From assembly GCA_951812505.1 (NCBI GenBank), contig CATOSI010000003.1:1054001-1118000 (forward strand): a stretch of 64,000 nt of DNA. The letters are read 5' to 3'. Under the pieces are notes generated by a model. That model made no database searches. It had not been told where the DNA came from and was given only the letters and a program-made list of their open reading frames with translations. Below, one piece after another: positions 1-7,969 of this stretch. The position numbers and the translations under genes were made by a program. Within the stretch, counting starts at the first letter, position 1. Each line of letters begins with the position of its first letter. The DNA comes from an uncultured Dehalococcoidia bacterium (lineage in GTDB: Bacteria; Chloroflexota; Dehalococcoidia; Lucifugimonadales; UBA1123).

Positions 1-258
1 CTCGATCTTGCGGCGTCCCGCGACGACCTCCAGCCCCAGCCGCTCTCTGGCTTCCGCCTCCACCGTGCGTGCGGGCTCGTACTCCGCCTCCACGACCACC
101 GGCGCCCGGTCCGGCGCGGTGACGAGAATATCCGGCTGGAGTCCGGGCCTTTCGACTATGGCGCGCACGTTCTCAGAGCGCACGCTGCACCCGCCCATCA
201 TCCCCTGCAGCAGTATGCCAAGCGCGTTATTCGCGCTCGGCTCCGTATGTCTCGGCAT
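1..258 (-). CDS. Hypothetical protein, N-terminal part only (runs off the left edge)
   Basis: An open frame of 86 codons starts at ATG 258-256 and continues past base 1. The protein begins MPRHTEPSANNALG and contains QPDILVTAPDRAPVVVEAEY. The segment PD-(11)-VVVEAEY looks like the acidic strand-hairpin-strand of PD-(D/E)XK nuclease folds, but the usual lysine is replaced by Glu/Tyr, so I only suggest a nuclease or restriction-related fold. It reads toward the window edge. The opposite-strand frame over the same bases is Ser/Thr/Arg-rich and looks like a shadow. Certainty that it is coding is moderate, function unknown. Confidence 0.55.
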   Translation of the reverse strand, partial: MPRHTEPSANNALGILLQGMMGGCSVRSENVRAIVERPGLQPDILVTAPDRAPVVVEAEYEPARTVEAEARERLGLEVVAGRRKIE

Positions 259-334
259 ACTCTCTCTCAGCGGTGTACTCTAGTACCAAATCCATATGAA
301 CTTGGCATACTCCAACCACAATTCGTCATTTGTA

Positions 335-370
335 TGTTGAAATCCCCTCTCCCTCGGGGTGAGGGTGAAC
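335..370. repeat. GC-rich interspersed repeat (family R2), copy 1
   Basis: TGTTGAAATCCCCTCTCCC is followed at once by GGGGTGAGGGTGAAC. The same arrangement occurs near 388, 2626, 4610 and, truncated, at 6687. The arms are self-complementary, so the transcript could form a hairpin. It lies in a spacer with no gene. Confidence 0.6.
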
Positions 371-387
371 TGCGATTCAGTCATCTG

Positions 388-438
388 TGTGTTGAAAATC
401 CCTCCCCCGTTGAGGGGGAAGGCTGGGATGGGGGTGAT
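388..438. repeat. GC-rich interspersed repeat (family R2), copy 2
   Basis: GTGTTGAAAATCCCTCCCCC, then GGGGGAAGGCTGGGATGGGG and GTGAT. This is the variant form with GGCTGGGATG in place of GGCTAGGGTG. It follows copy 1 within 20 bp, giving a tandem pair. Confidence 0.55.
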
Positions 439-454
439 ACCGCAACTACAATTC

Positions 455-504
455 AGTCATCCCCGCGAAGCCTGTCCTCGTGGAGACGGGGAGCGGGAAT
501 CCAG
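455..504. repeat. Degenerate palindromic repeat (family R1)
   Basis: CAGTCATCCCCGCGAAGCC, an expanded middle, then GAGCGGGAATCCAGG. It is a long, diverged relative of the R1 palindrome (consensus TCATTCCCGCGAA, then AGCGGGAATCCA) seen at 2688, 7970, 21596, 24097 and 62271. From 505 to about 800 I see only low-scoring frames and no recognisable gene. Confidence 0.45.
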
Positions 505-799
505 GCGTGGGGTGTGCTGTCATCCATCAGAAACACATGGAAGAGGTACTAGCCTGTCGCCACAACACCGAAACCCCCTCGTTTATCGCCGACCAGTAGA
601 ATGGATTGTTCTCGCGCTTGATACTAGCCCACTGCGAGGAGGTCATCGTATCTCTTCCAGTAACTCAGCGCGCCCTGGAATGGCGCAATGTCTGCCTGAG
701 ACCGCTGGGACTCTCTCTATGGCCCGTTTGCTTCGCTGCGCCATCAATCATACCACAGCCTGAAACGACTGACGCCCCAAAAATCCTGACCCAAACCCT

Positions 800-828
800 T
801 CACAACACATTCGTTCTGTGTTAAAATG
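800..828 (+). promoter_or_regulatory. Sigma-70-like promoter upstream of the phased-array element
   Basis: TTCACA (800-805) and TAAAAT (823-828) are separated by 17 bp. The predicted transcript would run through two very short ORFs (844-858, and 869-910 encoding MMMAQMDQEKISL), the array element at 894-1017 and then the nucleotidyltransferase gene. Confidence 0.4.
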
Positions 829-893
829 CTCTCGCACAAACGGATGAAACAAACATAAATGGGAACTTATGATGATGGCTCAAATGGACCAAG

Positions 894-1017
894 AAAAAAT
901 TTCCCTGTAGCTAAACTCTGGCGATCTCTGGTGAATCTCTGGCGTTCTAATCACCTGTTCGGTCACCAGTCACCCGCCAGTCGGTCACCAGAGCAGTTAT
1001 AACCAACCGTTTATGCC
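894..1017 (+). repeat. Phased inverted-array element, copy A
   Basis: After AAAAAATTT and GTAGCTAA come three direct 10-11 bp units (CTCTGGCGAT, CTCTGGTGAAT, CTCTGGCGTT), then CTAATCACCTG, then oppositely oriented units (GGTCACCAGT, CACCCGCCAG, GGTCACCAGA), ending at TTATAACCAACCGTTTATGCC. The minus strand at 56171-56300 carries a clear homologue sharing TTCTAATCACCTGTT and GGTCACCAGT. A copy with the same architecture but a different sequence lies at 6816-6912. Function unknown; the roughly helical 10-11 bp spacing suggests protein binding. Confidence 0.65.
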
Positions 1018-1041
1018 AGCCTCCCCGAGGTCCAGAATACA

Positions 1042-1353
1042 GTGAGTCAGAACCACATGAACAGGGAGGCGGTCCTCAGCCAGATCGAGCGGCACGAGGC
1101 CGAACTCGCGCGCCGCTTCGGTGTCGCGTCTCTCACCCTGTTCGGCTCATTCGCTCGCGATCAGGCCACCGACCGGAGCGACGTTGACATACTCGTCAGC
1201 TTCGACGACGACCCCGACATGAGAAGCCTCTTCGGCGCCCAATCGTACCTGGAAGACGTTCTCGGTCGAACCGTGGACCTCGTCCGCTGGGACGACCTGC
1301 GCGAAGAGATACGCCCTCACCCTATGGAAGCCGTAAACCCGCGATTGGTATAA
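1042..1353 (+). CDS. MNT-type nucleotidyltransferase domain protein (solitary)
   Basis: A 103-residue minimal nucleotidyltransferase. The signature GSFAR at residues 35-39 followed by SDVDILV (Asp47, Asp49) is the metal-binding core of MntA/KNTase proteins, and the C-terminal DDLREEIRP is typical of the family. MntA proteins normally neutralise a HEPN toxin by AMPylating it, with the HEPN gene immediately adjacent. Here the next gene is prfB and the previous spacer carries only repeats, so no HEPN partner is visible. The first in-frame start is GTG 1042; ATG 1057 would remove five residues and is equally possible. It lies directly downstream of array element A. The family call is firm; the role as antitoxin is uncertain without a partner. 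Confidence 0.85.
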   Translation: MSQNHMNREAVLSQIERHEAELARRFGVASLTLFGSFARDQATDRSDVDILVSFDDDPDMRSLFGAQSYLEDVLGRTVDLVRWDDLREEIRPHPMEAVNPRLV

Positions 1354-1442
1354 TTCGGTGCAGATTACCGATTATGCCCAACCTTTTTGCAGCGGCGGCG
1401 TTATAAACCATAGAATCCGCCGGATTATCGAGGTCCAATCAG

Positions 1443-2553
1443 ATGCAAGACATGAGAGGCCGCCTGGCCGAAACGCGCTCCCGCATATCCGATCTCATGG
1501 TGCGTCTTTGACCTCGACAGCAAGAAGAAAGACATTGCGGAGTTGGAAAAGCAGGCATCCGATCCCGCGATATGGGAAGATAACCAGCGCGCCCAGCGCG
1601 TGATGCGCCGAATGTCCGACCTCAAGCAGGAGTCCGAGTCCTGGAACTCGCTGAACTCCGAGGCGACCGAGCTCGACGAACTCCTGGAACTCGCGCTCGA
1701 GGAGGGCGACCAGTCTCTCACCGAGTCAATCGGGGAGGACCTCGCCGCGCTCGAATCCGAGCTAGACGACCTGGAATTCAGGCTGATGCTGTCCGGCGAG
1801 TACGACGACCACAACGCGATACTCGCGCTACACGCGGGCGCGGGCGGAGTTGACTCCCAGGACTGGGTGCAGATGCTCATGCGTATGTATCTGCGATGGT
1901 CGGAGGGCAGGGGATACAGGACCGAAGTCCTCGACATCTCTCACGGCGACGAAGCCGGGGTCAAGAGCGTCGTGGTGCAGGTGTCCGGCGACCACGCTTA
2001 CGGCTATCTCAAGGCCGAAAAGGGAGTGCATCGCCTGGTCAGAATCTCACCCTTCGACGGCAACCATGCCCGGCACACATCGTTCGCGCTCGCGGAGGTA
2101 ATGCCCGAAGTAGAGGACGACGCCGACCTGGAAATCGGGCCGGACGATCTCAGGATCGACACGTTCAGGGCGGGCGGGCACGGCGGACAGAACGTGCAGA
2201 AGAACTCGACCGCCATCAGGATTACCCACCTGCCCACCGGCACCAGGGTCAGCTGTCAGAACGAACGCTCGCTGCGCCAGAACCGAGAGATAGCCATGCG
2301 TATCCTCATGGCGCGTCTCGTAGAACTCGAGATGCAGAAGAAAGCCGAAGAGATGGCGCGAATCAAGGGAGAGCATATCTCCCCGGAGTGGGGCAACCAG
2401 ATAAGGAGCTACGTCCTTCATCCGTACCAGATGGTCAAGGACCATCGCATGGATTATTCGGTCTCCGACACCGGGGCCGTGCTGGACGGTGATCTGGATG
2501 GCTTCATTCTCTCGTATCTTAAGACAACAGTCGGTGAATCTCCCAGCGATTAG
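1443..2553 (+). CDS. prfB: Peptide chain release factor 2 (programmed +1 frameshift)
   Basis: RF2 recognises UAA and UGA stop codons and triggers peptide release on the ribosome. The gene starts at ATG 1443 in one frame (MQDMRGRLAETRSRISDLMVRL), reaches CTT TGA at 1506-1511, and continues in the +1 frame as DLDSKKKDIAELEKQASDP. This CTTTGAC site is the conserved autoregulatory frameshift of prfB: low RF2 stalls termination at UGA and favours the shift. The decoding tripeptide SPF is encoded at 2047-2055 and the catalytic GGQ at 2182-2190. The product is about 369 residues, normal for RF2. The internal Shine-Dalgarno that usually stimulates the shift is weak here (GGTG just upstream). An annotation that ignores the shift would begin at 1543 and lose the N-terminus. 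Confidence 0.95.
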
Positions 2554-2625
2554 GTCGAATCATAAGGGATAGCGCCGAACCGAATATTAGATGCATCTAA
2601 ATTTATCGAATACATTGAAATCCAA

Positions 2626-2678
2626 ATGTTGAAAGAATCCCCTCTCCCCCAGGGAGAGGGCTAGGGTGAGGGTGAACT
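2626..2678. repeat. GC-rich interspersed repeat (family R2), copy 3
   Basis: TGTTGAAAGAATCCCCTCTC, then CCCCAGGGAGAGGGCTAGGG and TGAGGGTGAACT. It is the best-conserved copy, with a clear CTCTCCC/GGGAGAG hairpin. It sits between prfB and the ABC binding-protein gene. Confidence 0.6.
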
Positions 2679-2687
2679 ACATTCCCG

Positions 2688-2712
2688 TCATTCCCGCGAA
2701 AGTGGGAATCCA
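2688..2712. repeat. Palindromic repeat (family R1)
   Basis: TCATTCCCGCGAA then AGTGGGAATCCA, an inverted repeat 54 bp upstream of the binding-protein gene. One arm has a G-to-T type variation relative to the AGCGGGAA consensus. Confidence 0.65.
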
Positions 2713-2765
2713 TTGGAGCGTTCAATGTTCAAATTTCAACAGAACCTAGTGAGAGAGATGAGCAA

Positions 2766-4511
2766 ATGAAGAAAATTGCGATACTTGCCACGATCCTGGC
2801 GCTCGCATTCGTGCTGGCGTGCGGCGACTCCGAGACAGAGGAACCCGTATCGGTAGCCGAAGAGGTCGCCAAGTCCGAAGCCCAGGCCGCGCCTACCACG
2901 GCCCCTGAGCCCACCGCGGCTCCCGAACCGACGACCGCCCCCGAACCTGCCGCGGCCCAGCAGACCCAGCCCGCGCCTACCACTGCTCCGGCAGACGCAG
3001 CGACTACGGGCGGCGTATTCCGCAGGCTGTGGTCGGATCCGCCAACGCTTGACCCTCACCTGACTACGGACACCACATCGTCCGGCGTCGTGGTCGAGGT
3101 ATTCAGCGGACTCGTCACCATGAACACCGATCTCCAGCTTGTCCCGGACATCGCCGAGAGCTGGGAGATAGACGACACCGGGACGGTGTACACCTTCCAC
3201 CTTCGTGAGAACGCCAAGTTCCACGACGGCAAGCCGATAACCGCTCACGACGTAAAGTGGTCGCTAGAAAGGGCGGTTCATCCCGATACCGCCTCGCCGG
3301 TGGCCGATACGTATCTCAACGACATCATCGGTGTCGAAGTGGCTCTGGAAGGCGAGGCAGACGAGATCGCCGGCGTTACTGTCATAGACGACCATACTAT
3401 CGAGTTCAGGATCGACGCTCCCAAGGCCTACTTCCTGGCCAAGCTCACCTATCCCACGGCATTCGTGTTGGACAGGGAGAATGTGGAAGCCGGCGGCAGG
3501 AGCTGGACCGAGAACCCGAATGGCACAGGCCCATTCAGGATGAAGGAATACAAGATCGGGGAGCGCATCATCCTTGAGCGCAACGAGGACTTCTACCGTA
3601 AGCCCGCAAACGTGGACTCCATTTCGATGAACCTCGCCGGCGGCCAGGCCATGGCGATGTACGAGAACGACGAGATAGACATCACCGGCGTAGGCCTGTT
3701 CGACCTGGACAGGGTGCTCGACCCGAACGAAGATTTGAACAAGGAACTCATAATAGCTCCGCCGGACTTCAGCGTTTCTTACGTGGGGTTCAACGCCAGT
3801 GTGCCCCCGTTCGACGATCCCAAGTTCAGGCAGGCGCTCAACCACGCCGTAGATAAGGAACTTATAGCCACCGAGGTACTGTCTGAGCTCGTGGAACCCG
3901 CCTACGGCATTCTGCCGCCCGGCTTCCCCGGATACAACGAGAATCTCGTCGGCCTGGAGTACGATCCCGAACTCGCGCGACAGCTGCTCGCCGAGTCCAA
4001 GTACGCCGACCCCGATACCAGGCCCAGGATCGAAGTGACCGTGCCCGGCACCGGCGGCACCATAGGTCTGGACCTCGAAGTGATAATCGAAATGTGGAGG
4101 CAGGAACTCGGCGTCGAGGTCGAGATACAGCAGGTCGAGTGGGCCACCTACCTTGAAGACTTGAATCAGCAGAGGTTCCAGGCTTATGGCGGTCTCGGCT
4201 GGCAGGCCGACTACCCCGACCCGCAGGACTTCCTCGACATCCTGTTCCATACTGAGAGCACTCTGAATCACGGCGCGTACTCCAACACCGAGCTTGACGC
4301 TGTCCTGGAGGAAGCGCGCACCGAAGCGGATCTCGAGAAGCGGGTGAGCCTGTATCACAAGGCCGAAAAGCTCATCGTGGATGACGCCGCATGGCTGCCG
4401 CTGTGGTACGCGGGCGAACGCTACGTACTGATAAAGCCGCACGTCGAGAACTACCGCGTTACCCCGATGATCATCCCCAAGCTGAAGGAGATACGCATCA
4501 CTGACGGCTAG
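2766..4511 (+). CDS. ABC transporter substrate-binding lipoprotein, peptide/nickel family 5
   Basis: A 581-residue extracytoplasmic solute-binding protein. The N-terminus has a lipoprotein signal with the lipobox LAC (Cys19), then a Pro/Thr/Ala-rich tether of about 50 residues (repeats of TTAPEP), then the SBP_bac_5 fold starting near GGVFRRLWSDPPTLDPHL. The family motif YTFHLRENAKFHDGKPITA is clear, as are the later hinge and C-terminal segments. It should capture an oligopeptide or similar ligand outside the membrane and deliver it to the two permeases encoded immediately downstream. No ATPase gene follows, so the energising subunits must lie elsewhere. The substrate cannot be named from sequence; members of this family also bind nickel, sugars or opines. 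Confidence 0.93.
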   Translation: MKKIAILATILALAFVLACGDSETEEPVSVAEEVAKSEAQAAPTTAPEPTAAPEPTTAPEPAAAQQTQPAPTTAPADAATTGGVFRRLWSDPPTLDPHLTTDTTSSGVVVEVFSGLVTMNTDLQLVPDIAESWEIDDTGTVYTFHLRENAKFHDGKPITAHDVKWSLERAVHPDTASPVADTYLNDIIGVEVALEGEADEIAGVTVIDDHTIEFRIDAPKAYFLAKLTYPTAFVLDRENVEAGGRSWTENPNGTGPFRMKEYKIGERIILERNEDFYRKPANVDSISMNLAGGQAMAMYENDEIDITGVGLFDLDRVLDPNEDLNKELIIAPPDFSVSYVGFNASVPPFDDPKFRQALNHAVDKELIATEVLSELVEPAYGILPPGFPGYNENLVGLEYDPELARQLLAESKYADPDTRPRIEVTVPGTGGTIGLDLEVIIEMWRQELGVEVEIQQVEWATYLEDLNQQRFQAYGGLGWQADYPDPQDFLDILFHTESTLNHGAYSNTELDAVLEEARTEADLEKRVSLYHKAEKLIVDDAAWLPLWYAGERYVLIKPHVENYRVTPMIIPKLKEIRITDG

Positions 4512-4537
4512 ATTCCATCCCGCGTAGATGCGCCAAC

Positions 4538-4567
4538 GGCGGGGACGAACCCCCATTCGTCCCCGCC
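4538..4567 (+). terminator. Hairpin after the binding-protein gene
   Basis: GGCGGGGACGAA (4538-4549) pairs perfectly with TTCGTCCCCGCC (4556-4567) around a 6-nt loop. There is no strong T-run. It may attenuate transcription between the abundant binding protein and the permease genes. Confidence 0.5.
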
Positions 4568-4609
4568 TCCAAGCCAAATTTCCTTCCCCCTCCACAGGCT
4601 CGCAGGGGT

Positions 4610-4660
4610 GTGCAAAAGTCCCTTCCCCCGTCATGGGGGAAGGCTAGGATGCGGGTGATT
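4610..4660. repeat. GC-rich interspersed repeat (family R2), copy 4
   Basis: GTCCCTTCCCCCGTCATGGG then GGAAGGCTAGGATGCGGGTG, variant form like the copy at 388. It lies between the binding-protein and permease genes. Confidence 0.5.
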
Positions 4661-4758
4661 CCCCCTGTACCCGCCGCTACCCAACCCCTCTCACCCCCTG
4701 TACAATGCGCTCACTGATAATTGAAAATTGCCAATTGATGATTGAAAGCTAAACACCC

Positions 4759-5694
4759 ATGTGGCTCTACATAACCCGCAGATTACTTTGGCTGCCCTTC
4801 CTGTTGGTGGCCGCATCTCTGGTCACGTTCACTCTTGGCAGATATGGTCCCGGAGATCCTGTTGTGGTGGCCTTAGGCAATCGGTACGAACCGGACTCCG
4901 CCGCCGCCAAGAACCTGCGTGCCCAGTGGGGACTGGACAAGCCGTTCGCCCAGCAGTACATGAGCTACGTCTGGAACGCGCTCCAGGGCGACTTTGGGGA
5001 AAGTTACAGGTTCAGGGGACGCGACGTAAGTTCACTCCTGCTCTCAAAGATGTGGGTGTCGTTCCAGGTCAACGTCGCCGCGCTGATCGTCAGCATCGGA
5101 ATTGGTATCCCACTGGGATTCTTCATCGCTCACAAGCAGGGTAACTGGATGGACCCCACCGTAGTGGCGATTGCGCTGGTTCTGATGTCTATTCCCATCA
5201 TGGTCAGCATCCCGGCATTCGTCTGGGCCACCTGTCTCAAGCTTGATGTCCTGCCTTGTTCGGGATGGGGAGGTTTCTGGGACGTGAGAATCATCGGCCC
5301 TGCCGTTACTATGGGAATTCCGGGCGTCGCGGGCCTGTTGAGACTCATGCGCGCCAGCACGCTGGACGTCATGGGACAGGATTTCATCCGGACGGCCTAC
5401 TCCAAAGGGCTGTCACCCACCCTGGTGGACTATCGTCATGTCTTCAAGAACGCCATGATACCTATAATAACCGTCCTCGCGTTCACCATGGCGGGGATAT
5501 TCGGCACCAGTTTCATCGCGGAACTGCTTTTTGGAATACCGGGACTCGGTAATCTCGCCATCGAATCCGTCTGGAACCGCGACTATCCGGTCATAATGGC
5601 TATAACCCTCATAGGTGCGACCGCGTTCGTGTTGGCGAATCTGCTTGCCGACATCGCCTATTCGATAGTAGATCCCAGGATCAGGTACAGGTGA
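4759..5694 (+). CDS. ABC transporter permease, DppB/OppB-like
   Basis: A 311-residue inner-membrane permease. It begins with the classic MWLYITRRLLWLPFLL first transmembrane helix and the following GDP motif (GRYGPGDPV). The TM region includes the EAA-type loop of BPD_transp_1 around RTAYSKGLSPTLVDYRHVF, which contacts the ATPase. It ends VDPRIRYR, typical for DppB. The stop overlaps the GTG start of the next permease (GTGA), indicating translational coupling. It should form a heterodimeric channel with that protein and take substrate from the upstream lipoprotein. Confidence 0.93.
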   Translation: MWLYITRRLLWLPFLLVAASLVTFTLGRYGPGDPVVVALGNRYEPDSAAAKNLRAQWGLDKPFAQQYMSYVWNALQGDFGESYRFRGRDVSSLLLSKMWVSFQVNVAALIVSIGIGIPLGFFIAHKQGNWMDPTVVAIALVLMSIPIMVSIPAFVWATCLKLDVLPCSGWGGFWDVRIIGPAVTMGIPGVAGLLRLMRASTLDVMGQDFIRTAYSKGLSPTLVDYRHVFKNAMIPIITVLAFTMAGIFGTSFIAELLFGIPGLGNLAIESVWNRDYPVIMAITLIGATAFVLANLLADIAYSIVDPRIRYR

Positions 5695-6674
5695 GCCAGA
5701 GAAGCGAACAATTGACTACCTCCGATCTGGAGGAAATCGAGGCCCGGGGACGGTCGCAGGGACACCTGTCCAGGGCCTGGTCTCGCCTTATCAGGAAGAG
5801 ACTGGCGGTCGTCTGCATCGCTGTGCTGATCATCGTCTATTTGATCGGAATCCTCGCACCGGTCCTGGCGCCGTACAAGTACACCGACCAGGACTACACT
5901 GCCCTCAGAAAACCCCCCAGCGCGCAGCACTGGGCTGGCACGGACCTCAAGGGCAGAGACATACTGACTCGGACCATGTGGGCCATACAGAATACAATTG
6001 TCATTACTTTCGTAGCCATGGCCACAGGCGGATTGGTGATTGGTGTGACCCTGGGTCTAATCTCCGGATATTTCGGCGGACGAGTGGACTCGCTCATAAT
6101 GCGTGTTGGCGAGGTGTTCTCGTCCTTCCCCGACATATTGCTGATGATACTCCTGGCCGCTACAATCGGCCCACGGGTCAAGGATTTCGTTCGCGCTATC
6201 GAGGACAACACATTCCTGGATGGCCTGATATCTATTGGTGTAGCTGACTACTTCGTGATCTCGATCGCGCTTGTCTCTTTCGGATGGATTGGCATGGCGC
6301 GTCTCGTCAGGGGACAGGTTCTGGTGCTGAAAGAGACGCAGCACGTGGAGGCGGCGCAATCAATCGGCGCTAGTACGCCCAGGATACTATTCGTTCACCT
6401 GTTGCCGAACGCTATCAGCCCTATTGTCGTCTCCGTAACTATGGGGATGGGTACTGTCGTCGGCGCCGAGATAATTCTCAGCTTCCTAGGGCTTGGCATC
6501 CAGCCCCCTAGGCCAAGCCTGGGTACCATGCTGTACGAAGCGGGCAGCATCAGCGCTCTCAGGGTTGTTCCCTGGATGCTGATCACCCCTGGCATCGTCG
6601 CGTGGACTCTCGTCCTCTGCTGGAACCTGCTTGGGGATTCCCTGAACGATGTTCTGAATCCCAGAACCAGATGA
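5691..6674 (+). CDS. ABC transporter permease, DppC/OppC-like
   Basis: A 327-residue permease starting at GTG 5691, overlapping the previous stop by 4 bp. The N-terminal region LSRAWSRLIRKRLAVVCIAV is the OppC-type first helix, followed by HWAGTDLKGRDILTR, a family signature, and the EAA loop near EAAQSIGASTPRILFVHLLP. The C-terminal WNLLGDSLNDVLNPR is the usual end of DppC. It forms the second half of the membrane channel. No DppD/DppF ATPases follow; the next gene is a dehydrogenase after a spacer of 316 bp. Confidence 0.93.
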   Translation: MSQRSEQLTTSDLEEIEARGRSQGHLSRAWSRLIRKRLAVVCIAVLIIVYLIGILAPVLAPYKYTDQDYTALRKPPSAQHWAGTDLKGRDILTRTMWAIQNTIVITFVAMATGGLVIGVTLGLISGYFGGRVDSLIMRVGEVFSSFPDILLMILLAATIGPRVKDFVRAIEDNTFLDGLISIGVADYFVISIALVSFGWIGMARLVRGQVLVLKETQHVEAAQSIGASTPRILFVHLLPNAISPIVVSVTMGMGTVVGAEIILSFLGLGIQPPRPSLGTMLYEAGSISALRVVPWMLITPGIVAWTLVLCWNLLGDSLNDVLNPRTR

Positions 6675-6686
6675 TCCCGGTGGCTC

Positions 6687-6706
6687 GAAAATCCCCTCTC
6701 CCTCGA
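6687..6706. repeat. Truncated R2 repeat
   Basis: CGAAAATCCCCTCTCCCTCG matches the left half of R2; the right half is absent. It begins the 316-bp spacer that also holds array element B. Confidence 0.35.
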
Positions 6707-6746
6707 TTGGCTGAGATATGTTACAATATCTCCTGTCACAGAACAA

Positions 6747-6821
6747 ATGTGCATTGAATGCATAAATAGAAATTTATCAATCGTTGCTCGCCAGCCCCAA
6801 AATCTCGCCGTCCAAAGCTAA
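6747..6821 (+). CDS. Possible 24-residue leader peptide next to array element B
   Basis: ATG 6747 to TAA 6819-6821 encodes MCIECINRNLSIVARQPQNL then AVQS. The stop coincides with the AGCTAA box at the left boundary of the array element, as does the stop of the short ORF at copy C. A -10-like TACAAT lies about 20 bp upstream of the ATG. No clear Shine-Dalgarno is seen, so translation is speculative. Confidence 0.2.
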   Translation: MCIECINRNLSIVARQPQNLAVQS

Positions 6822-6912
6822 CTACAGGTGGTTACAGGTCGCTATCAGGCGTCCTAAACACTAGGAATCGCTCGAAACCAACTTGAAAAGCCACCTGGAA
6901 CCACCTGGAAAG
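6816..6912 (+). repeat. Phased inverted-array element, copy B (diverged)
   Basis: After AGCTAACT come ACAGGTGGTT, ACAGGTCGCTAT and CAGGCGTCCTAA, a spacer, then two perfect tandem 10-mers CCACCTGGAA CCACCTGGAA in the opposite orientation. The layout (AGCTAA, three direct units, CTAA, spacer, inverted units) repeats that of copies A and C although the spacer sequence differs. It lies upstream of the dehydrogenase gene in the same orientation. Confidence 0.55.
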
Positions 6913-6990
6913 ACATAAGTAAAAAATATACTTTTCAGCCCCGGAACTAACAACCGGAGACTGAGAACTAACGACTTGGAGACTTGAAAA

Positions 6991-7962
6991 ATGGCTTTCA
7001 ACCTGCTTATCCTCCGAACCGGAGGCCAGTCCGACAGCGAGAGTATTGACCGCTGGCCGGACATGCTCAGAGAGTCAATACCGGATATCGAGGTGAACGT
7101 CGCCCGGTCTGTTGGCGAAGCCATGGAGATGATAGGGGAAGCTGACGCCGCCTTCGGTAACATCGTCCCCGAAGTCTTCGAAAAGCAGACCAAGCTGCGC
7201 TGGATAGCCTGTCCCCAGGCCGGCCCAGCCGCCGGCTACTACCACTCCGGCCTCATAGACAGCGACGTGATGGTCACCAACACACGGGACATCTACAACG
7301 ACCACATATCCAACCACATCATGTCCTACGTTCTCGCATTTGCGCGCGGACTGCACACCTACATACGCAGCCAGGTCGAGGGGGAGTGGAAGCCAGGCTA
7401 CGAGATCGTGAACTTGCCCGATGCAACAGCCGTGGTTGTCGGAATCGGGGGTATCGGCGGCGAGACCGCGCGTCTGTGCTCGGAGTTCGGTATGACGGTC
7501 ATCGGCGTGGATCCCAGGGTTGAAGAGCCTCCCAAGGGTGTGTCTGAGGTTGTTCCTCCCGACGATCTGGACGACGCGCTCGCCAGGGCGGACTTCGTCA
7601 TTGTGACCGTGCCCGAAACACCGGAGACACAGGGATTGTTCACAATCGAAAAATTCAGGCAGATGCGCTCGTCGGCTCATTTCATAAACATTGGTCGCGG
7701 CGCGACGGTCGTGCTGGACGACCTGGTGACGGCGCTCGAAGACGGCGAAATTCGCGGCGCTGCCCTGGATGTCTTCGAAATCGAGCCTCTGCCCGCGGGC
7801 CACCCGCTCTGGGCAATGCCAAACGTGATCATAACACCCCACTGCGCCGGAGCAGGCCCTTATCTCGACGACCGTCGCACCGAACTATTCATCGAAAATT
7901 GCGTCCGATTCAACGAGGGCGCGGAACTCAAGAATGTGGTGGACAAGGCCAACTGGTTCTGA
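6991..7962 (+). CDS. D-2-hydroxyacid dehydrogenase family protein
   Basis: A 323-residue NAD(P)-dependent reductase of the D-isomer-specific 2-hydroxyacid dehydrogenase family, which interconverts 2-keto acids and D-2-hydroxy acids. The Rossmann motif GIGGIGG is at residues 151-157 with Asp174 positioned to bind NAD ribose. The catalytic triad is visible: Arg236 in INIGRG, Glu265 in FEIEPLP and His284 in TPHCAG. The length is normal. The start ATG 6991 follows GGAG-type sequence and array element B. It is not in an operon with the ABC permeases. Substrate is unknown; glyoxylate/hydroxypyruvate or a phosphonate-like acid are possibilities but not supported specifically. Confidence 0.9.
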   Translation: MAFNLLILRTGGQSDSESIDRWPDMLRESIPDIEVNVARSVGEAMEMIGEADAAFGNIVPEVFEKQTKLRWIACPQAGPAAGYYHSGLIDSDVMVTNTRDIYNDHISNHIMSYVLAFARGLHTYIRSQVEGEWKPGYEIVNLPDATAVVVGIGGIGGETARLCSEFGMTVIGVDPRVEEPPKGVSEVVPPDDLDDALARADFVIVTVPETPETQGLFTIEKFRQMRSSAHFINIGRGATVVLDDLVTALEDGEIRGAALDVFEIEPLPAGHPLWAMPNVIITPHCAGAGPYLDDRRTELFIENCVRFNEGAELKNVVDKANWF

Positions 7963-7969
7963 TTATCGG

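Noticed and set aside
894..1017. CRISPR array
   Set aside because: Units are 10-11 bp with no unique spacers of 30-40 bp and no cas genes in the window.
3264..4634. A 456-codon open frame on the minus strand opposite the ABC binding-protein gene
   Set aside because: It is a GC-bias shadow: the plus-strand protein has clear family motifs, a lipobox and a ribosome-binding context, while the minus frame shows no motif.
6816..6912. Integron attC sites as an explanation for the array elements (GCTAAC, GTTAAC)
   Set aside because: No integron integrase, no cassette arrays, and the R'/R'' pairing of attC is not matched; tandem 10-11 bp units are not an attC feature.
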